Assembly: GCA_001768515.1 (NCBI GenBank)
Contig: MEOA01000061.1
Coordinates: forward strand, 62,001 to 126,000
Reading direction: 5' to 3'
From: Bacteroidetes bacterium GWE2_42_24
Lineage (GTDB): Bacteria; Bacteroidota; Bacteroidia; Bacteroidales; TTA-H9
DNA length: 64,000 nt
In this document: positions 26,745 to 34,950 of the stretch, in pieces
Layout: each line of letters opens with the position of its first letter
How positions within the stretch are numbered: position 1 is the stretch's first letter
Notes under the pieces: generated by a model
Told to the model about the DNA's origin: nothing
Databases searched by the model: none
Seen by the model: the letters and a program-made list of their open reading frames with translations, nothing else
Position numbers and translations under genes: made by a program

Positions 26745-27623
26745 ATGAAACAGCTTTATATACTTACGATTGTGCTTTTCTTTTCGATAGCATTAAATGC
26801 ACAGGAGTTTAAAACAAGATTAGTGTTCAGTAACCCTGCAGGCCAGACTGATACCTTGTGGGTTGGTACCGATGCCAGGGCTACCATGGGTATTGATACG
26901 CAGTTTGGGGAGACTGATATTAAAGGACCCCCACGAAACAGTTTTGATGTGAGGGCATCGGATTACACAGGCCAGGATGAAATGTTTGTTTGTTCCCCAT
27001 ACCCTGATTGGCCAACCACAGCCAACGACCTTACCAATTTCGAGACCAGGTCAATGATTGTCCCTCCCCATTGTTCTGGCGACAATTACACTGAGAATGC
27101 GTTTAAAATAATCATTAAGTCCGGCAGCTTCCCAATTCATGTGGAATGGAACACAAGCGATTTTTCCGGTACCTGTCATAATGGTAGCCGCCTTACCGAC
27201 GCCTACCCACAAACATGGTGGGATGTGATTTATGGCATGTCGCATGGTTGGCAGGATATGGCTGTAGTTGACCATTTCGATTACGATTACACTGCCTGTC
27301 GTTATCTTACCCCTGAAGGGGATACGCTGCATGTGTTGCATCTGGCGTTGGTATATGAGAATGCCTGGATTATAGGTGTAGAAGAAATGGTTGATAACGG
27401 ATTGAAAACTATCATTAATCCTGTCGGACACAGTGTGAGATTTGAATTTACCGATCCCCTGATCGGGCACCCTTTTGTTGAATTGTATGATGTTTCAGGT
27501 CGACTTATCCAAAAACTCCCTGTTAATTCATCTGCAATTGAGTGGCAGAGCAGGGATGGTGGCGTATTTTTTTACCGGGTTCATGGAGTTGAGAAGAGTT
27601 TTTCAGGGAAATTGCTTTTATGA
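26745..27623 (+). CDS. Secreted protein with type IX C-terminal sorting domain
   Basis: A 292-residue protein with signal peptide (residues 1-19, ending ALNAQ). The middle part (about 20-205) is a beta-rich domain with FETRSMIVPPHCSGDNYTENAFKIIIKSG and HVEWNTSDFSGTC, which I do not assign to a family. The last ~75 residues (IINPVGHSVRFEF, VELYDVSGRLIQKLPV, GVFFYRVHGVEKSFSGKLLL) are a typical type-A T9SS sorting domain. It is therefore exported and probably attached to the cell surface by the type IX system. Confidence 0.82.
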   Translation: MKQLYILTIVLFFSIALNAQEFKTRLVFSNPAGQTDTLWVGTDARATMGIDTQFGETDIKGPPRNSFDVRASDYTGQDEMFVCSPYPDWPTTANDLTNFETRSMIVPPHCSGDNYTENAFKIIIKSGSFPIHVEWNTSDFSGTCHNGSRLTDAYPQTWWDVIYGMSHGWQDMAVVDHFDYDYTACRYLTPEGDTLHVLHLALVYENAWIIGVEEMVDNGLKTIINPVGHSVRFEFTDPLIGHPFVELYDVSGRLIQKLPVNSSAIEWQSRDGGVFFYRVHGVEKSFSGKLLL

Positions 27624-27834
27624 TATGCGTGTAGTTTTGCCTGGAAATGATGGCTTTTTCAGGAACTCTTATCAGGAACCCTATTCGGTGTGAAACTTAG
27701 TTAAACCCTTGTTCCTGGTTTTAACCACGAAAGGGGGGCAGCTTATGGTATATATCCCATAAGGCTTTAGTCCGTTGGTTGCTCCGGTTACTGCGCTCAG
27801 TTAATCAGAAAGCTGGAGAGAGGTTCGTGGGGTG

Positions 27835-29478
27835 TTATTGTTTCCTGAAAACTGTTTTGCCATTAATGACTGTAAGTAGTACCGTGGTTTCCGGAATATC
27901 TTTCTCACTGATGGTCATGATATCACGGTCAAGCATGACGAAATCGGCCATTTTCCCGGTTTCAAGGCTGCCATTGATTTTTTCGGTGAAGTTTGCCCTT
28001 GCCGCCCACAATGTCATTCCCCAAAGTGCCTCCTGTCGGGTAAGTGCGTCGGCTGGTTGAAAACCGCCTTCAGGATAACCCTTCAGGTCTTTTCGGGCTA
28101 CGGCAGCATAGAAAGTGAGCATGGGATTAATTTCTTCTATCGGGAAATCGGTACCCAGTGGTATCCATCCGTTTTGCTGCATCAGGCGTTTCAGCGCATA
28201 GGCGTCTCCGACACGGTTGCCAAGTCGTTTGCCCGCCCAGTACATGTCGCTGGTGGCATGGGTTGGCTGCATCGAGGGAATGATGCTATAATGACCAAAT
28301 TTATCCATGTCAGCGTGGTCGACTACCTGAGCGTGTTCGATACGCCAGCGGCGGTCGTTTTTTCTTTTCAGAAAGCGGGCGTATACCGATAGCATGAGCC
28401 GGTTGGCTGCATCACCTATGGCATGGGTACAAAGTTGAAAATTATTCTTAAGAGCCAGATCAGCCCATTTGTTAAAATAAGCTTCGTCGGCTGTAGCAAT
28501 GCCATAATTATGAGGATCGTCGGCATAAGGTGCCGAGAGAAGTGCTCCTCTGGAACCAAGTGCACCGTCAGCATAAAGTTTAATGGCTGTTACCTGAAGC
28601 TGTGGCGTTACCAGAGGTCCTTTCGTTACGAAGTGTTTAATATTTTCTTCACTGGGGTTTAACCACGCGTTGATTCTTATTTTCAGTGAGCCTGCCTTTT
28701 GGTTTGAATCAATTCGTTCAATTTCCTGCCATGTTAACCCGGCATCCGAGAGGGCTGTAAGACCTTTGGCGAGACAGTTCTCCTGCGCCAAAAGGAGCCC
28801 TGCTGTGCGTTGCCTGCTATTCATATCTGGTATGGTCTTATAAACCAATTCCATGGCGTTGTCGAGCAACAGGCCCGTGAGCTTATTTGCCCTGCGAACA
28901 ATCTGTCCGCCGGGTACTATTGTGTTGATATCGATACCGGTCAGACGAAGTGCTGCACTATTGGCGATCATTGCATGACCATCAATGCGGGTTATGGCTA
29001 CCGGTTTATCGCCAAAGAGGCTGTCGAGTAACGTGTTGTCAGGAAATTGTTTTTGATTCCAGTCGTTTTGATCCCAGCCACGCCCTAAAAGCCATTGCGA
29101 GGGATTTTTTTTCTCAAACTGAACTAAACGGTCGGTTACTTCGCGCCAGGAGGAGGTCTTTCGTAAGTCGGCCCACCTGATAAGACCATCTCCGTAGCCT
29201 GTAAAATGGCAATGTGCATCTATAAGTCCGGGCAGTATGGTCTTCCCCTCGGCATCGAGTATTTCGTCAGCCTTGTAAAGTTTCGCGGCCTTATTGCCAA
29301 TATAAATAATTCTACCATCAAGTATTGCCATCGAAGTTGCGGAGGAGAAGCTGCTGTCGGCAGTGTAGATAACAGCATTTACCACCAGAAGGTCGGCTTT
29401 TTGCATATTGTTACATGAAGTGAGTGCGAGGCTTATCATGTTAATCAGGAAAAGGATATTGATGCCTGAAGTTTTCAT
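27835..29478 (-). CDS. Amidohydrolase (YtcJ-like) lipoprotein
   Basis: A metal-dependent amidohydrolase of the YtcJ/Amidohydro_3 type. The ATG at 29478 is chosen because it gives a lipoprotein signal (MKTSGINILFLINMISLALTSC) and leaves 16 bp to the upstream gene; the longest frame would overlap that gene. Seen: ADLLVVNAVIYTADSSF, GKTILPGLIDAHCHFTGYG (metal-binding HxH), KLYADGALGSRGALLSAPYADDP, CTHAIGDAANRL (metal His), WRIEHAQVV, GTDFPIEEINPMLTFYAAVAR and DREIM-like metal-site end. Substrate unknown. Last gene of the operon starting at 34530. Confidence 0.9.
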   Translation of the reverse strand: MKTSGINILFLINMISLALTSCNNMQKADLLVVNAVIYTADSSFSSATSMAILDGRIIYIGNKAAKLYKADEILDAEGKTILPGLIDAHCHFTGYGDGLIRWADLRKTSSWREVTDRLVQFEKKNPSQWLLGRGWDQNDWNQKQFPDNTLLDSLFGDKPVAITRIDGHAMIANSAALRLTGIDINTIVPGGQIVRRANKLTGLLLDNAMELVYKTIPDMNSRQRTAGLLLAQENCLAKGLTALSDAGLTWQEIERIDSNQKAGSLKIRINAWLNPSEENIKHFVTKGPLVTPQLQVTAIKLYADGALGSRGALLSAPYADDPHNYGIATADEAYFNKWADLALKNNFQLCTHAIGDAANRLMLSVYARFLKRKNDRRWRIEHAQVVDHADMDKFGHYSIIPSMQPTHATSDMYWAGKRLGNRVGDAYALKRLMQQNGWIPLGTDFPIEEINPMLTFYAAVARKDLKGYPEGGFQPADALTRQEALWGMTLWAARANFTEKINGSLETGKMADFVMLDRDIMTISEKDIPETTVLLTVINGKTVFRKQ

Positions 29479-29494
29479 TGCTATGGAGAAAAGG

Positions 29495-30955
29495 TTAAAG
29501 AAATGAGATATCTGCGACCCTGGGCAGATGATCGGAGGCAATTTTAGTGTCACTTTTTAAAAGGTGAACCTCCGTCAGCGTTTCATCGGGCATAATCTCG
29601 GTCTGGAGATTAAAAGACTTGAGAATGGCAACACGTTGTCGGGGATAGAGAATATAGTCGAGTCGGCTGGGGGAGAATGTTTTATCAGGATCGCGCCAGG
29701 TATAGGCCATTGCTCGATCGGTAAGAGTTGATACTAAATCAAGAAGACTGGTATTTCCTCCATCCGGAGGGTAATCGGGGCCATAGGTTTCGTTGTCGGA
29801 GATGTTACCTGTCAGCAGTGTGTTAAGCTGTTTAACATCACCGACAAGGTTTAGGTCACCGGCAAGGTAAAAAGGGGTCGTGGGATCAAGTTTAAGATCA
29901 TTTTGACCCGTAAAGGATTGTCGAAGGAATTGAATGAGCGCATCGACTTCATTCTGACGTATGTCGTCAGATTGGCAACATGTTAAATGACAGTTTATGA
30001 CCAGCATCTTTCCCACTGGCGAAAGGGGCTGTTCGATGAGCACGGCCGACATCCGGTGATCTTCCATGATATTGTTGCTCTGTAAAATGGGGAAGCGGCT
30101 ACAGGTAATGTTGCCCTCATCGGTTTTGGTGGTGTACCATCCGTGTTTGTTGTTGACAGGCAGCCATTGATTGAGGAGTTCTGCTGTCTGTTCAGCCGTT
30201 ACACTCCAGCATTCATTCAGTGTGACGATATCGGGTTGCAGTACATTGAAAATACGTTCATAAACAGGAGCGCGTACAGGGTCAGTAAGACCATTGACAA
30301 AGGTGTTCCATGTCATGATACGGATCGATCCGGGATTTTCTCTTGATATACTGATAGGCTTAAAATCATTTGTAAAATCATTATTGATTACATACGAAAA
30401 AGTCTTACCGGCATCGGGCATCAGGTCCCCTCCGGTTCTTCTGTCCCAAAGGACAATTCTGATGGTGTCGTATGTAAATAAGGGGTTGATTCCATCGGGC
30501 AGTACCTTGCGGTTGATAGCCAGTTCAAATTCGCGGCTGGCATAAGTCGGAAGGCTATATAGGTCAATGTTGTTGTGATTTAAAGTCTTCGCATTTTCTG
30601 TCAGATTGTAATACCCGTATCGGGATCCGAAGTTCCAGCCCATTTCAGCACCAATACCGGCTACACGGTATCCCGTCTTTTCATCGTTGTCGGTATCAAT
30701 TTCCAGATAGATGTCATTGTTCAGGTTCAGTATTGTAGGCTCGGCGAATTCAAGCTTGATATAGAGCCAGTCAGCGTCATTTCGCACGCACATGCTTATG
30801 AAATCAATACCCTCTGAATCATGCGCGGCATCCCGATATACCGATTTACAACCAACCCAGTCATCAAAATATCCATCGAGCACAAAGCCTGGCCGGTTTG
30901 ATTTAGCGGGAATGAGGTAGAGAAGCAGGAGAAAGGTTGTGAGAAGTTTCTTCAT
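29495..30955 (-). CDS. Secreted endonuclease/exonuclease/phosphatase family protein
   Basis: A 486-residue protein with signal peptide (to about residue 19). The N-terminal part (FVLDGYFDDWVGCKSVYRDAAHDSEG, ADWLYIKLEF) resembles a CBM9-like or DOMON-like beta domain. The C-terminal half is an EEP-superfamily domain: RIMTWNTFVNGL, DIVTLNECW, INCHLTCCQSDD, FYLAGDLNLVGD and SDHLPRVADISF, with the acidic and histidine residues needed for metal-dependent phosphoester hydrolysis. Its start overlaps the ABC ATPase gene by 4 bp, so they are translationally coupled. Confidence 0.87.
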   Translation of the reverse strand: MKKLLTTFLLLLYLIPAKSNRPGFVLDGYFDDWVGCKSVYRDAAHDSEGIDFISMCVRNDADWLYIKLEFAEPTILNLNNDIYLEIDTDNDEKTGYRVAGIGAEMGWNFGSRYGYYNLTENAKTLNHNNIDLYSLPTYASREFELAINRKVLPDGINPLFTYDTIRIVLWDRRTGGDLMPDAGKTFSYVINNDFTNDFKPISISRENPGSIRIMTWNTFVNGLTDPVRAPVYERIFNVLQPDIVTLNECWSVTAEQTAELLNQWLPVNNKHGWYTTKTDEGNITCSRFPILQSNNIMEDHRMSAVLIEQPLSPVGKMLVINCHLTCCQSDDIRQNEVDALIQFLRQSFTGQNDLKLDPTTPFYLAGDLNLVGDVKQLNTLLTGNISDNETYGPDYPPDGGNTSLLDLVSTLTDRAMAYTWRDPDKTFSPSRLDYILYPRQRVAILKSFNLQTEIMPDETLTEVHLLKSDTKIASDHLPRVADISFL

Positions 30956-31989
30956 GGCATGTTAAACAGCCCAGCGCTAAAATGTTCAAAAAAATCAGAT
31001 TCGTCCGTCCATGTTTTTATTAGTTTTTCTTTTTTAAAAAAACTGATAACATGCCCGGAATGAGTAGCCACAATATGAAACGGTGTTTGTGTGGTTGAGG
31101 TTACATTAATCTGATGTCGGTTCAGTGCATGGGTTAACCAAAAAAGCAAAGGTACCGGAGCTTCGACTGAAACATTGTTAAGCGGCGGCACATCAAGAAG
31201 GAATTTTCCGCTGTTCACGTCAAAATCAACCTGTTGGCCTGTGAAATATTGCTGTAGATTGCCATTAAGGGCGAGGGCTTCAGGAATCCCTTCCAGCAGT
31301 GGTTTATCCTGACTTACCAGCCAAAGCCGATCGGAGTATTGTAGTGCCAGTCCGATGTCATGAGTGGTTATCATGATGGCTTTCTGTTGATTGTGGGCCA
31401 GTTGCCTGAGCAGGTGCATGATTCTTATTCTGCCGGGGAAGTCGAGGAAGGCTGCCGGTTCATCGAGCATGATGATAGGGGTATCTTGTGCAAGCGATTT
31501 GGCGATCAGGGCACGCTGGCGTTCTCCGTCGCTCAACCGGTTGAGGTAGTGGTTATGCATGGATGCTATACCGGTGGAAGTCATTGCAAGACTAATGGCC
31601 CGTCTGTCGGTGCCTGACAGCCTTCCCGAGAAACCCGTGTAAGGACTTCTGCCCGAAGCTACCAGATCGCTGACAGTGAGTTTATCGGCCCCGGGCATCT
31701 CGGTAAGGACGATACTGATGGTGCGGGCCCATTCATTACGGGTGTAAGTTTTTACACCTCGCCCAAGCAACTGAAAATCGCCGGAGAGGGGAGGCTGAAA
31801 TCCCGCCAGTGTTCTGAGCAGGGTGGATTTCCCGGAACCATTTGGTCCGATAAGCGCTACAAGTTCTCCATGTTGCAGGGTTACATTAATCTGTTGTTGA
31901 ACGGATATTTTCTGCCTACCCTGATGATAGCCAATGGTAAGCTCAGAGGTTGAAAGCGCAGCTTTTTTTGAGGTCTGGTTCATCGGCAT
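30952..31989 (-). CDS. ABC transporter ATP-binding protein (FecE/BtuD type)
   Basis: A 345-residue ATPase of the siderophore/haem/cobalamin importer class. Walker A GPNGSGKST, Q-loop, signature LSDGERQRALIAKSLAQ (D in place of the usual second G), Walker B IIMLDEPAAFLDF and H-loop ITTHDIGLAL. Beyond about residue 250 it carries a C-terminal extension of ~95 residues (VDFDVNSGKFLLDVPPL and so on) not needed for the nucleotide-binding domain, perhaps regulatory. It lies 2 bp from the permease gene. Confidence 0.92.
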   Translation of the reverse strand: MPMNQTSKKAALSTSELTIGYHQGRQKISVQQQINVTLQHGELVALIGPNGSGKSTLLRTLAGFQPPLSGDFQLLGRGVKTYTRNEWARTISIVLTEMPGADKLTVSDLVASGRSPYTGFSGRLSGTDRRAISLAMTSTGIASMHNHYLNRLSDGERQRALIAKSLAQDTPIIMLDEPAAFLDFPGRIRIMHLLRQLAHNQQKAIMITTHDIGLALQYSDRLWLVSQDKPLLEGIPEALALNGNLQQYFTGQQVDFDVNSGKFLLDVPPLNNVSVEAPVPLLFWLTHALNRHQINVTSTTQTPFHIVATHSGHVISFFKKEKLIKTWTDESDFFEHFSAGLFNMP

Positions 31990-31991
31990 GT

Positions 31992-33041
31992 TTATTTATT
32001 TCCTTTAAAGATGAGCCAGATGACAACAGGAGCCCCGATAAGTGCGGTCACGGCACTGATGGGCAGGGTGCCATTGAATACCGGCAACCGGGCTGCAAGG
32101 TTGCATAGCAAGGCCAATATCCCGCCCAGTAAGGCCGAGGCCGGTAATAACAATTGATGGGAGGAAGTTTGAAACAGATTTCGTGTCAGGTGGGGTACGG
32201 CAAGTCCCAGAAAGGCTACCGGGCCACAATAGGCAGTGATGACTGCTGTCAGGAAGCCGGAGATGAGTATGATGAAAAGTCTTGCCCGTCGGATATTGAG
32301 CCCAAGGTTTTGGGCATAGTGTTCCCCCAGTAGCATCAGATTTAATGTTTTAGACAACAGGAAGGATGCTGCAAGACCGATGGTCGTCAGGAGAACAAAA
32401 AGCCCCAACCTCGACTGACTAACCTCGCCGAAACTTCCGAGTCCCCAGATAACAAATCGTTGCAGCGCTTCCCTCGGACTGTAATATTTGAGAATCCCAA
32501 CGGCGGAAAAAGTGATATAGCCAACCATAATGCCCAAAATCAATAGGTTGGAATGGCTTTGAATGGTTCTGGCAAATACAATAATGACCATCATCACCAG
32601 AATAGCCCCTGCAAGGGCAGCGATGGTAACGGTAAGATCGCCCAGTATCCCGGAAGTGAGGAAAGCTGTTCCGCTTCCGGCTCCTGCACCCAGTATCAGC
32701 AATGCAACCCCAAGACTTGCCCCGCTGCTGATTCCCAATATAGATGGATCGGCAAGCGGATTGCGGAAGAGTGACTGCATCATAAGACCTGCCACCGATA
32801 AGCCGGCTCCTGCAACAAGAGCTGTAATGGCCTGAGGAAGCCTGAATTTGAAGAGAATGGCGACGATGGTGGTGTCGGCTGGCTCCAGTCCTGTAAGGTT
32901 ATTCAGGAGCTGTGGCAGGCTGATATCAACACTCCCGACCATCAGATTGATCAATAGCAACACCAATGTCAGCATTACACCTGAGATCAACAGGGTGATG
33001 CGGACAGCCGGTCGCTTAAGGGTGTGATGCTTTACGTTCAT
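31992..33041 (-). CDS. ABC transporter permease (FecCD family)
   Basis: A 349-residue polytopic inner-membrane protein of the FecCD/BtuC family with about 9-10 membrane segments. Seen: RLPQAITALVAGAGLSVAGLMMQSLFRNPLADPSILGISSGASLGVAL, the hallmark block, and GPVAFLGLAVPHLTRNLF near the C-terminus, the ATPase-coupling region. The start overlaps the stop of the binding-protein gene (4 bp). The substrate is probably a ferric siderophore, haem or cobalamin; the sequence cannot decide. Confidence 0.94.
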   Translation of the reverse strand: MNVKHHTLKRPAVRITLLISGVMLTLVLLLINLMVGSVDISLPQLLNNLTGLEPADTTIVAILFKFRLPQAITALVAGAGLSVAGLMMQSLFRNPLADPSILGISSGASLGVALLILGAGAGSGTAFLTSGILGDLTVTIAALAGAILVMMVIIVFARTIQSHSNLLILGIMVGYITFSAVGILKYYSPREALQRFVIWGLGSFGEVSQSRLGLFVLLTTIGLAASFLLSKTLNLMLLGEHYAQNLGLNIRRARLFIILISGFLTAVITAYCGPVAFLGLAVPHLTRNLFQTSSHQLLLPASALLGGILALLCNLAARLPVFNGTLPISAVTALIGAPVVIWLIFKGNK

Positions 33042-34153
33042 CTATCCAACCTGAAGTAGTAGCGGGGTTTATATCCGGGCAGCAGAGTGGGGTGGAGGTA
33101 GCATACCAGATCGGAAAGAACAAGGTGAGGTTCAGCTACCCCTTCCTCAAACAATGGGATGGTAGCAGCATTGCTCCAGATGACACCTCCGGTTTTGACT
33201 GCTTTGAATAAGCCATACCTTTCGTCCATTGCCAAAAGCTTTTCTTTTGTCAGGGTACCGGGGATATTCACTACCATACGCCACCATGGGGTTTCTGCTG
33301 CTCCGGCAAAGACTTTTTCGTAAGCCATCACATTGCTGGCTGCCCCTTGTTCACCGGCCCAGATGTAGCTGGCCCCGGCATCACGATACATGGTGGCCAT
33401 GTAACTTTGCCCGCCTGAAACATACCAACTGCCTTCGATGGGTAATCCGTCGAAGATTGCAGGATGCTCATTTGCATTTTTTGCCAAAGAAGCGATTTCC
33501 TGATATTGCGAAACGATGGTATCGAATAAGCGGCTGGTTTTTTCTCCTTCATCAAAGAAAGCCCCCATAAACTTAAGCCATTCGGCTCTTCCCAGTGGTG
33601 TGGTCTCAAGGTAATCGGCGAAAGGAATAACGATAATACCCAGGTCGCGGATACGGTCTAGCTCCTGACCGTCAAACATTGAAACAAATATGGCTTCAGG
33701 CGCCGATTGTGAAAGCTTTTCATACCAGATTTCTGTTCCCTGGGCAACCTCTGTAACATCGCCTGATACCAGACGTGATTTGATAGTCTTGTTGAATACA
33801 AAGTTTGCATCGCTGACACTCACCACGGCATCTATATGACCACATTTACCGGCAAAAGTGATGGCTGTTGATGAAGTACATGATATCCTCTGAAGGGGCA
33901 CCGGGACGGCAGTGTATTCTTCAAACCCTCGTGGAGGATTCGACTGTCGCGGGTAGAGCAGCAGTCGGGCTGAGGGTTGTATTGTGTCGAATGGGTTTCT
34001 GACAGTTATCAGGGTAAGTGAATCTTTCTTTTCAATAGTAAACCAGCGCGCAAATTCCTGCTTGACTTCCAAGTTATCATGAGTGCTGACAGATGTCCTG
34101 TCGCAGGAAGTAAGAACCAGGAGAAGAAATAATGGGAGAAAGAGATTTTTCAT
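33038..34153 (-). CDS. ABC transporter substrate-binding lipoprotein (FecB/BtuF type)
   Basis: A 371-residue lipoprotein (lipobox LTSC, Cys17) of the class III binding-protein fold: two lobes linked by a helix, with RISCTSSTAITFAGKCGHIDAVVSVSD, EAIFVSMFDGQELDRIRDLGIIVIPFADYLETTPLGRAEWLKFMGAFF and GGQSYMATMYRDAGASYIWAGEQG. It captures the substrate in the periplasm and delivers it to the FecCD permease. No cobalamin riboswitch motif is seen upstream, which weakly favours iron-chelate transport. Confidence 0.9.
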   Translation of the reverse strand: MKNLFLPLFLLLVLTSCDRTSVSTHDNLEVKQEFARWFTIEKKDSLTLITVRNPFDTIQPSARLLLYPRQSNPPRGFEEYTAVPVPLQRISCTSSTAITFAGKCGHIDAVVSVSDANFVFNKTIKSRLVSGDVTEVAQGTEIWYEKLSQSAPEAIFVSMFDGQELDRIRDLGIIVIPFADYLETTPLGRAEWLKFMGAFFDEGEKTSRLFDTIVSQYQEIASLAKNANEHPAIFDGLPIEGSWYVSGGQSYMATMYRDAGASYIWAGEQGAASNVMAYEKVFAGAAETPWWRMVVNIPGTLTKEKLLAMDERYGLFKAVKTGGVIWSNAATIPLFEEGVAEPHLVLSDLVCYLHPTLLPGYKPRYYFRLDR

Positions 34154-34530
34154 CAGGCAAAGAGTTCGGGGTCACGTTCAAGAATCAGAATGGCAGCATG
34201 CGATATCACGTAGTATTTCTCTCCTTCGATGGTGATTTCAATTGCATTCTTCCAGAGAAAGGCTGCCAGATCACCCTCTTTGGCCTGAAGAGGCATATAG
34301 CTGGAAGATTCATCCTGTCGCTTCCAGGGTTCATCATGGTTTTCAGATGGCAACGGGATAGGGTAACCCGGGCCGGTTTTTATAACATAACCGTACCTGA
34401 TTTCTTCCTTTGTGGAGTATCCGGGTGGTAGTAACAACCCCCCGGGTGTAGCGGTATTTTGGGTGCGGGCTTTAATCAGCACACGATCACCAACCACGAT
34501 TAGATTTTTTAGTTTTTCACCATTCATCAT
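34153..34530 (-). CDS. GroES-like co-chaperone family protein
   Basis: A 125-residue GroES/Cpn10-fold protein: LIVVGDRVLIKARTQNTATPGGLLLPPG, YGYVIKTGPGYPIPL, LQAKEGDLAAFLWKNAIEITIEGEKYYVISHAAILIL. The chaperonin mobile loop region is altered and a proline-rich insert (PLPSENHDEPWKRQDESS) is present, so it is probably not the housekeeping GroES, which normally sits beside groEL. First gene of the six-gene operon down to 27835, ending one base into the next gene. Why such a protein heads an importer operon is unclear. Confidence 0.82.
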   Translation of the reverse strand: MMNGEKLKNLIVVGDRVLIKARTQNTATPGGLLLPPGYSTKEEIRYGYVIKTGPGYPIPLPSENHDEPWKRQDESSSYMPLQAKEGDLAAFLWKNAIEITIEGEKYYVISHAAILILERDPELFA

Positions 34531-34557
34531 GCCTCAAATCAGTCGTAAACCAAGATG

Positions 34558-34638
34558 CAAAGGTACCAAAAAACATCATGGAGCCATAGAAAGAGGGGAG
34601 ACAGTCGCCCTATCTGACTTTAAATATTGGTATCTTTG
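34558..34638. promoter_or_regulatory. Divergent promoters of the GroES-like operon and the mutL operon
   Basis: Minus-strand TACCTTTG (34558-34565) points to the GroES-like gene. Plus-strand TATCTTTG (34631-34638) points to the small membrane protein and mutL. -33 elements are not clear. Confidence 0.55.
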
Positions 34639-34679
34639 TACCCATAAATCGATGATTGCATTAAAAATTACCTGATGTC

Positions 34680-34940
34680 ATGCGGATAACATTCCTCAAA
34701 TTAAACAAGCCCCGTCACTATGACTACAAGCCCGTCTTCTATGATCCCAAAAAGGAGGAGATGGAAGAAAGACTGCGTGAGATGGGAGCCAGAGAGACGT
34801 CAACGGCTACAATCAGAGAGAAAATCAGGACGAAGTGGCATGCTGATGCCGATACCACCAAGAAACAGAAGTCTCGGAGTGGCATGATGATTTACCTGTT
34901 GATTGTGCTGATGTTGCTCTATATCATTTTTCTTACCTGA
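34680..34940 (+). CDS. Small conserved-type membrane protein upstream of mutL
   Basis: An 86-residue protein: basic N-terminus MRITFLKLNKPRHYDYKPVFYDPKKEEMEERLREMGA, charged middle, and one C-terminal membrane helix (MMIYLLIVLMLLYIIFL). This arrangement (RF--YDYKPRYYDP at the start, tail anchor at the end) is common for a small protein that precedes mutL in Bacteroidota. Function unknown. 10 bp before mutL, same operon. Confidence 0.75.
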   Translation: MRITFLKLNKPRHYDYKPVFYDPKKEEMEERLREMGARETSTATIREKIRTKWHADADTTKKQKSRSGMMIYLLIVLMLLYIIFLT

Positions 34941-34950
34941 TTTTTGTTAA

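Noticed and set aside
34531-34679. Cobalamin riboswitch upstream of the importer operon
   Set aside because: Only two promoter boxes are visible in 149 bp; no B12 box or conserved core was found.
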